The translations under genes were made by a program, and so were the position numbers. From Bacteroidota bacterium (GTDB lineage Bacteria > Bacteroidota > Bacteroidia > UKL13-3), in the NCBI GenBank assembly GCA_947464275.1, contig CANHVU010000023.1:1-56956 (forward strand): 56,956 nt of DNA. Direction: 5' to 3'. Below are positions 52,143 through 56,956 of this stretch, piece by piece. Position 1 is the first letter of the stretch; each line of letters starts with the position of its first letter. The notes under the pieces were generated by a model. It saw only the letters and a list, made by a program, of their open reading frames with translations. It did no database searches and was not told the DNA's origin.

Positions 52143-53273
52143 ATGCAGGAACATAACAACACCCCTAATAAGTTAAGCACTAAAGATGAGAATAAAGATA
52201 CAAATTTAAACACCATTACACCAACGTATGAGTTTGATAAATACGGTATCGGGGTTGAGGATATTAAAACCGAAGCCAAACAACTGTTAAAGATAGGCAA
52301 TGAAGCCAAAGAAAGTAAAGGACTGTTCACAGTAAAAACAGCCAGCCGTTGGATAGAACAAGCTAAAACTCGACCTACTCCCCAAATGCTTTTTGGCGAA
52401 CTTTGGTTTGAGGGTGAATTATGTATTTTGTTTGCCGACACCAATTTAGGTAAGTCAATTTTAGCCGTGCAAATTGGTAACAGCATAAGCAAAGGCGAAC
52501 AAATACATGGCTTTAAATTGGAAACTCCAAAGCAACCGATTTTGTATTTTGATTTTGAGTTAAGCGACAAACAATTTGAAAATAGATATTCAATAAATTT
52601 TGATCAACATTACCACTTTGATGAAAACTTTATAAGAGTTGAAATAAACCCAGATGCTGAAATACCCGAAGCCCAAACCTTTGAGGATTTCTTAAATCAT
52701 TCATTGGAACTAAGTATTATTGAAACTGGGGCAAAGGTTTTAATCATTGACAACCTTACTTATCTCAAAAATGAAACTGAAAAGGCTAAAGATGCTTTGC
52801 CATTAATGAAACATTTGAAAGCCTTAAAAAACAAATACGGACTTTCTATTCTAGCACTTGCACACACACCAAAAAGGGATTTATCAAAACCTATCACCCG
52901 AAATGATTTATCGGGAAGCAAAGCTTTAATGAATTTTTGTGATAGTTCCTTTTCAATCGGTGAAAGCCACAGCGACAAAAATTTAAGATATATCAAACAA
53001 ATAAAAGAGCGATTTACTGAAAAAATTTACGATGCTGAAAATGTTTGTGTTTGTCAAATTGATAAGCCCCATAATTTCCTATTGTTTGAGTTTGTCAATT
53101 TTGGAAAGGAATTTGAACACCTTAAACAGCACACTGAAAGGGATAAAGAAGACCTAAACGAAAAGGTACGAGAACTAAAACAGCAAGGGCGAAGCCTACG
53201 TGAAATAGGGGCTGAACTTGGAATTTCTCATATGAAAGTAAGTAGAATTTTAAAGGACTGTAACACCCTGTAA
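52143..53273 (+). CDS. RepA-like RecA-fold ATPase / replicative helicase
   Basis: 376 residues. A RecA-fold ATPase of the AAA_25/RepA type: Walker A in LFADTNLGKSILAVQIGN (about 95-112), an acidic DFELSD stretch, and Walker B VLIIDNLTYL near residue 200, then LALAHTPKR. The last 45 residues are a separate HTH (KVRELKQQGRSLREIGAELG, HMKVSRIL). RepA of plasmid RSF1010 is a hexameric helicase for origin opening; an analogous role is likely. The C-terminal HTH may direct it to specific DNA. The final codons overlap the CTGTTAC iteron array. Confidence 0.85.
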   Translation: MQEHNNTPNKLSTKDENKDTNLNTITPTYEFDKYGIGVEDIKTEAKQLLKIGNEAKESKGLFTVKTASRWIEQAKTRPTPQMLFGELWFEGELCILFADTNLGKSILAVQIGNSISKGEQIHGFKLETPKQPILYFDFELSDKQFENRYSINFDQHYHFDENFIRVEINPDAEIPEAQTFEDFLNHSLELSIIETGAKVLIIDNLTYLKNETEKAKDALPLMKHLKALKNKYGLSILALAHTPKRDLSKPITRNDLSGSKALMNFCDSSFSIGESHSDKNLRYIKQIKERFTEKIYDAENVCVCQIDKPHNFLLFEFVNFGKEFEHLKQHTERDKEDLNEKVRELKQQGRSLREIGAELGISHMKVSRILKDCNTL

Positions 53274-53311
53274 CCACTGTAATAGCCTGTTACGGTTGTT
53301 ACACCTGTTAC
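53258..53311. repeat. Six phased CTGTAAC/CTGTTAC iterons between repA and primase
   Basis: Cores at 53258, 53268, 53277, 53287, 53296 and 53305 are spaced 10, 9, 10, 9 and 9 bp. The first two read CTGTAAC, the third CTGTAAT, the fourth and sixth CTGTTAC, the fifth TTGTTAC. The two end words are mutual complements. The array covers the last five codons and stop of the RepA-like gene and ends 16 bp before the next ATG. It is a candidate replication origin or autoregulatory site. Confidence 0.75.
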
Positions 53312-53327
53312 AGAATAAATAATAAAA

Positions 53328-54614
53328 ATGAATAATTACAGATACACTTTAGAACCATACAAGGGAATGAATACCCGTTACCGTTGCGAACATTGTCAAC
53401 ATAAGGATAAAAAGTTTTCGCGTTACATTGATATAGAAACAGGCAAACACTTACACCCCACCGTTGGCAGATGCGAAAGGTCAGACAGTTGTGGCATTCA
53501 TTACACCCCGAAACAATATTTTCAGGATAACAATATTTCATTTGATAAACACCTGCCTAAGCCCTACAAGCCCCGACCTGTTTCACATCAACTAAAGCCA
53601 GTTTCATTTATTCCAGTGAAGGTATTCAAAGCAAGCCTGAACCCTACAGCGTTTGAAACGAACCACTTTGTAAAGTTCCTTATTAATTTGTTCGGGGTTG
53701 AGGTTGCCAACCAACTGGTAAGCCGTTATTTTATTGCCACTTCAAAACATTGGAACGGTGCAACTGTATTTTGGCAAATAGATACACAGGGCAAAGTAAG
53801 AACTGGTAAAATAATGCTTTACAACCACACCACAGGCAAAAGAGTAAAGAACCTTGAATTGCCAGTTTATTGGGTGCATAAAGCCCTTAAACAGGCTGAA
53901 TTTGGGTTAAAGCAATGTTTGTTTGGTGAACACTTATTAATTGATAAAACTAAACCTGTTGCCATAGTTGAAAGCGAAAAAACGGCTGTAATTGCAAGCG
54001 TTTATTTACCCCAATTTATTTGGGTTGCAGTTGGCAGCCTTACCAATCTGAACGCTGAAAAATGCAGCATACTAAAGGGGCGAACTGTTACATTATTTCC
54101 AGACCTTAACGGATTTGATAAATGGAACAGTAAAGCAAAGGAACTTGGACACATTACAAATTTTATAGTTTCAGACTTATTGGAGAGCAAAGCCACCGAT
54201 TTAGAAAAGCAGCAAGGTTTTGATTTAGCTGATTACTTAATAAAATTTGATTTGGCCAACTTTTTTAAAAATGAAACTGAACCAGTAGCAAGTGAACCAA
54301 TAGTAATTGAAACAATAGCTGTTCAACTAAAAGCAATTGATACACCGCCACCATTTAAGGAAACAGCCAAAACAGATTGGAGCAATGAAATAATTGAACT
54401 AGAAGCATATTTTAAAAATTCAAAATTACCAACCGAACCAATAAAAATAAACCAATGCCAAACGATAACCAATGTGCATAAATTCATTGATAGACATTTA
54501 AATACACTCAAAACCAATAATGGCAAACCAACATTTGAACCTTATTTAAACCGATTACAACAACTAAAAGAACTAATAAACATTTGGCAGCCTTGCGCTT
54601 TTGCAGGCTACTGA
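53328..54614 (+). CDS. Toprim/DUF6371-like primase protein
   Basis: 428 residues. The N-terminus has a zinc-binding region (YRCEHCQHKDKKF, then GRCERSDSCGIHYTP). The middle domain (FWQIDTQGKVRTGKIMLYN) and a Toprim-like domain (PVAIVESEKTAVIASVYLP...WVAVGSLTNLN...TVTLFPDLNGFDKW) with the expected Glu and Asp follow, as in the primases of Bacteroidota mobile elements. It would prime replication started by the RepA-like protein encoded 54 bp upstream. The C-terminal 100 residues look like a flexible addition. No relaxase follows, so the element, if mobilizable, lacks that gene in this window. Confidence 0.8.
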   Translation: MNNYRYTLEPYKGMNTRYRCEHCQHKDKKFSRYIDIETGKHLHPTVGRCERSDSCGIHYTPKQYFQDNNISFDKHLPKPYKPRPVSHQLKPVSFIPVKVFKASLNPTAFETNHFVKFLINLFGVEVANQLVSRYFIATSKHWNGATVFWQIDTQGKVRTGKIMLYNHTTGKRVKNLELPVYWVHKALKQAEFGLKQCLFGEHLLIDKTKPVAIVESEKTAVIASVYLPQFIWVAVGSLTNLNAEKCSILKGRTVTLFPDLNGFDKWNSKAKELGHITNFIVSDLLESKATDLEKQQGFDLADYLIKFDLANFFKNETEPVASEPIVIETIAVQLKAIDTPPPFKETAKTDWSNEIIELEAYFKNSKLPTEPIKINQCQTITNVHKFIDRHLNTLKTNNGKPTFEPYLNRLQQLKELINIWQPCAFAGY

Positions 54615-54699
54615 AAGTTAATTTGTCTTACTAAAATAAAAATAAATGCGAAACGAAATATTCAATTCAGTAAGTTAATGGTATTAGAGCAAGACCGAT

Positions 54700-54707
54700 G
54701 TTATGTG
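54700..54707 (-). repeat. attC-like R box after the AbiTii gene
   Basis: CACATAAC on the minus strand, 8 bp after the AbiTii stop, identical to the box after the putAbiC gene. No matching GTTRRRY end was found further along, so the site would be incomplete. Confidence 0.35.
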
Positions 54708-54715
54708 TAGGCGTT

Positions 54716-55600
54716 TTATATCAATTGACCTATAAACTCTATAATGGCAGGTATATTGTCGGTGAGACCTTTACTAGCAACAGATGCTGTCACTGTCCCG
54801 AGCCATTTTAAAACTCGTTGTTTAAGTTCAGAGGACTCCTTTGGTGTTTTAGAAACGATTTCTTTCAACTGAATAATGTCGTTACTATCAACCCCAAGTT
54901 TTTCAAGTTTTGAATAATCAATATTATTAATGTTATTAATATTTCCACTTTGGTCTACATTATTCCCTGCTGCAATATTCAAAGGATTATTGTCACCATA
55001 AATATTTGTAGTGATAATATTACTTACCTTTTCTTTGTTTTCTTTAGTCATGGTGAATTCATTGTCTAGATTAGGAAATTGTGAATGAAGTTCTAGTAGG
55101 ATGTCCAAAAGTTTTTGCTTAGTCTGTTGAACAATATTAATAAATTCAATCTTTTTAACTTCGCGACCAGCTCTAATAATTTGATTTCCATCTAAACTTT
55201 CTACGAGCCACTTCGATAAAAGTGCTACTTGATTTGGGTTGAAGTCAACAAGTCCTTTAGTGTCTAAAAGCATACCAATATTTTCTTCTATACTTGCAAT
55301 ACTTTGGCTTACTTCAAGTGTGCTCATCATTTCAGCCATTTTTGGATCTGCGTCATTAAATGCAACAGGTATTTGGTTCTGTCTTCCGAAATAGTCGGAT
55401 AGAGTTACCTTGACAACGCAATGGAGTCTTCTATATTGAGGTAGGTTATTGTTTCCAGATGGATAGCCTTCGTTTTCAAGCTTTATCCAGTTCTGAAAAT
55501 TAACATCCCCAATTTTATGAGCAATAATTTTTGCTCTGGTCAAAGCCTGTGTCAAATTGATATTATCAAATGATATGTCGGTGATTAGTTGTTTTATCAT
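54716..55600 (-). CDS. AbiTii-domain abortive-infection-like protein
   Basis: 294 residues. The N-terminal 90 residues match the AbiTii pattern: LTQALTRAKIIAHKIGDVNF, WIKLENEGYPSGNN and LPQYRRL. The middle is variable, with an asparagine-rich strip (NNVDQSGNINNINNIDYSKL) that resembles low-complexity beta-solenoid or linker segments of some bacterial effectors, and the C-terminus is a helical amphipathic region. AbiTii proteins are associated with phage abortive infection; mechanism is unknown. It lies between attC-like sequences on the same strand, as a cassette gene would. Confidence 0.75.
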   Translation of the reverse strand: MIKQLITDISFDNINLTQALTRAKIIAHKIGDVNFQNWIKLENEGYPSGNNNLPQYRRLHCVVKVTLSDYFGRQNQIPVAFNDADPKMAEMMSTLEVSQSIASIEENIGMLLDTKGLVDFNPNQVALLSKWLVESLDGNQIIRAGREVKKIEFINIVQQTKQKLLDILLELHSQFPNLDNEFTMTKENKEKVSNIITTNIYGDNNPLNIAAGNNVDQSGNINNINNIDYSKLEKLGVDSNDIIQLKEIVSKTPKESSELKQRVLKWLGTVTASVASKGLTDNIPAIIEFIGQLI

Positions 55601-55671
55601 GAGTCTTTACGTTTACAAATAACGATTTTCATGAATTGCGCTGGCTGCGATACCGAAGCACAGAACTGGAA

Positions 55672-55756
55672 ACCTAACACAAAATTAGAAGAAAAATTTG
55701 AACTTACATACAAATTTACTCTGAACCAGCAGTTAGCACAAACAAGCTGTTATGTG
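55672..55756 (-). repeat. attC-like recombination site between defence genes
   Basis: On the minus strand CACATAAC (55749-55756) and, 71 bp on, GTTAGGT (55672-55678) match the R-box pattern RYYYAAC...GTTRRRY with one deviation. Inside, AAATTTG (55694-55700) and CAAATTT (55711-55717) form a hairpin. The 85-bp length is within the attC range. L boxes are not clear. Confidence 0.4.
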
Positions 55757-55770
55757 GTCGGCTCTACTTT

Positions 55771-56508
55771 CTATTCAAAGGCCTTGTTGTCAAATAATTT
55801 TTTATGTGCTGGCTTAATCATTTCCGTTTCGTCAATTCCGTTTAATAGTCCGTATTTTGTTACTAATGCCTTGAAACCTTTACCTTTTTTGAAAAGACAA
55901 TTATACATTAATAATTGAATTTCAGGCGTTGAAAGCTGTGCTCTTACTAATTTAGAATAATGGTTTTTATCAATTTCTTTACTGTCATCTATGTATTTGA
56001 TTAGATAATAAAGATTTCTGAAGTAGAAGCCAAATTTCATCCCTTCCCTTTTATACAACTTTGAGAAAGCATTGTCAATTTTTTGTTCTTCATCTAGGTG
56101 CGGATTTAGTTGCTCAACTTCATTTAAATATGTTTTCAAATATTTGTCGTACAAAAATTCAAATGCTTGTCTACCTTCTTTAAATTTTGTTTTCTTAATG
56201 TCATAAGGGATTATTACATTATTGCATATGTTGTGATGAAATTCAATATGCTTGATAATTCGATTTTCTGTTTCTGCTTTATAATTCTCTGAATTTTGAT
56301 TTGCAATTGAAAGTAAAACGCCAACAAAAGCAAGTAGTCCTAATAAAGGACCTATTACACCACCAATATATTGTCCAAAATTTGACCATTCAATTGATTT
56401 GTTGGACAAGCCAAAACCAACAAAAATAGGATATAATACAGTAAGTAATAGGCAAATAAAAATAAGTACCCCTGAAGCCCAGTAATAGTATTTCATATTA
56501 GTATTCAT
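55771..56508 (-). CDS. Putative phage abortive infection membrane protein (putAbiC-like)
   Basis: 245 residues from the ATG at 56508. Other ATGs at 56523 and 56496 are possible; the last would put the start one base after the upstream stop. Two N-terminal membrane helices (YYWASGVLIFICLLLTVLYP and WSNFGQYIGGVIGPLLGLLA) are followed by a cytoplasmic helical domain with FGFYFRNLYYLIKYIDDS and YSKLVRAQLSTPEIQLLMYN, the conserved blocks of the putAbiC family. Family members are linked to abortive infection by similarity; activity is not established. It is translationally coupled to the zinc-ribbon gene and followed by an attC-like site. Confidence 0.75.
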   Translation of the reverse strand: MNTNMKYYYWASGVLIFICLLLTVLYPIFVGFGLSNKSIEWSNFGQYIGGVIGPLLGLLAFVGVLLSIANQNSENYKAETENRIIKHIEFHHNICNNVIIPYDIKKTKFKEGRQAFEFLYDKYLKTYLNEVEQLNPHLDEEQKIDNAFSKLYKREGMKFGFYFRNLYYLIKYIDDSKEIDKNHYSKLVRAQLSTPEIQLLMYNCLFKKGKGFKALVTKYGLLNGIDETEMIKPAHKKLFDNKAFE

Positions 56509-56800
56509 AGTCGTCAATTTCATTGTTTGTTAAAAATGATTGATAGTCTGGTTCTTCAAGAACTACACAACCTTCTTCTTTGTATTCCTTGTAGTTTAAA
56601 GTCATTGTTGGATATTCCCAAAAATGAAATTCCGCTATAATTTGGTTTTTACAATTATCGCAATCAAATTCCAATTTACCTTCATATTCATTTTCCGTCC
56701 CCATTTGTCTATTTGAGTCAGAAGCAATACATTCATACTCCAAATAATTGTCTTGGAATTCGTGAATTTTGTCGCAGTTGTTACATTTGAGTCTTATCAT
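56498..56800 (-). CDS. Small zinc-ribbon protein upstream of putAbiC-like gene
   Basis: 100 residues, acidic, with CNNC near residue 7 and CDNC near residue 47, a spaced pair of CxxC motifs that should bind one zinc ion. No enzymatic domain. Its stop lies inside the alternative starts of the next gene, so the two are co-translated and may form one defence unit. A GTTATGC word on the same strand 25 bp upstream could be the left end of a gene cassette. Confidence 0.65.
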   Translation of the reverse strand: MIRLKCNNCDKIHEFQDNYLEYECIASDSNRQMGTENEYEGKLEFDCDNCKNQIIAEFHFWEYPTMTLNYKEYKEEGCVVLEEPDYQSFLTNNEIDDYEY

Positions 56801-56825
56801 TTATTGTCGTTTTATTTAAGCTACT

Positions 56826-56832
56826 GCATAAC
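56826..56832 (-). repeat. GTTATGC, possible cassette left boundary
   Basis: On the minus strand GTTATGC has the form of an attC right-hand R box and lies 25 bp upstream of the zinc-ribbon start, the usual distance from a cassette end to its first gene. A further CATAAC is at the window edge (56951-56956). Confidence 0.3.
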
Positions 56833-56956
56833 GTCAGAGTGTGAAAAAACTATTCACAAACTGGATGTAAACATGCGGATAAAAGCATGAAAAACAAAGT
56901 AAAAAAAATTGTTTTTTTGAGTAGTAAAATTAATGAAATACATTACTCCTCATAAC

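Noticed and set aside
55589-55918. Plus-strand gene across the AbiTii/putAbiC junction
   Set aside because: It mostly overlaps the antisense of putAbiC and the attC-like interval, with no family resemblance.

Overview
The window reads as a low-GC Bacteroidota chromosome (Flavobacteriia/Sphingobacteriia-like; no closer assignment is possible from sequence alone). Signs of this are TAnnTTTG -7 boxes, weak or absent Shine-Dalgarno sequences, TonB-dependent and TPR/beta-barrel envelope genes, WG repeats, a LytS/LytTR pair, an IntDOT-like integrase, and dispersed GC-rich noncoding repeats of a kind common in this phylum.

Bases 1-33,440 are a mostly ordinary chromosomal backbone: a partial metallo-beta-lactamase-fold gene, apaG, a TPR protein plus outer-membrane barrel pair, an AsmA-like protein, and a TonB-dependent receptor divergent from a DtxR/MntR-type regulator with a perfect palindromic operator between them. 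Then come a GT-C-like membrane protein with riboflavin synthase, a ReAV-type asparaginase, pabB and a WG-repeat protein. A 1774-residue secreted protein follows, built of roughly 85-90 copies of an LFPIYW-type unit. Next is an efflux operon (adaptor, an RND permease fused to a TolC-like domain, a DUF2147-like protein, a LytS kinase and a LytTR regulator), and finally mnmE.

From about 33,440 to the right edge the window is an accessory island. It opens with a zinc-finger/HTH gene and a tyrosine recombinase that lacks the box-I arginine. A repeat-dense, mostly noncoding zone (36.67-39.32 kb) holds TTGCGCA clusters, direct and inverted repeats, one orphan gene and a predicted small RNA of about 64 nt. 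A defence block follows on the minus strand: a type I restriction-modification operon (hsdM-hsdS-...-hsdR) carrying an inserted HTH/Doc pair and duplicated scraps of hsdS and hsdR, and behind it an AAA ATPase fused to a SAM-methyltransferase-like domain next to a small uracil-DNA-glycosylase-like protein. A plus-strand replication module (HTH, RepA-like ATPase, primase-like protein) is bracketed by two helically phased short-repeat arrays. At the right edge abortive-infection genes (AbiTii-like; zinc ribbon plus putAbiC-like) sit between attC-like sequences, as gene cassettes would.

The best candidates for undescribed biology are the ATPase-methyltransferase fusion with its glycosylase-like partner, the repeat zone with its embedded small RNA, the giant LFPIYW-repeat protein, and the paired iteron arrays around the RepA-like gene. 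Function for all of these is inference.
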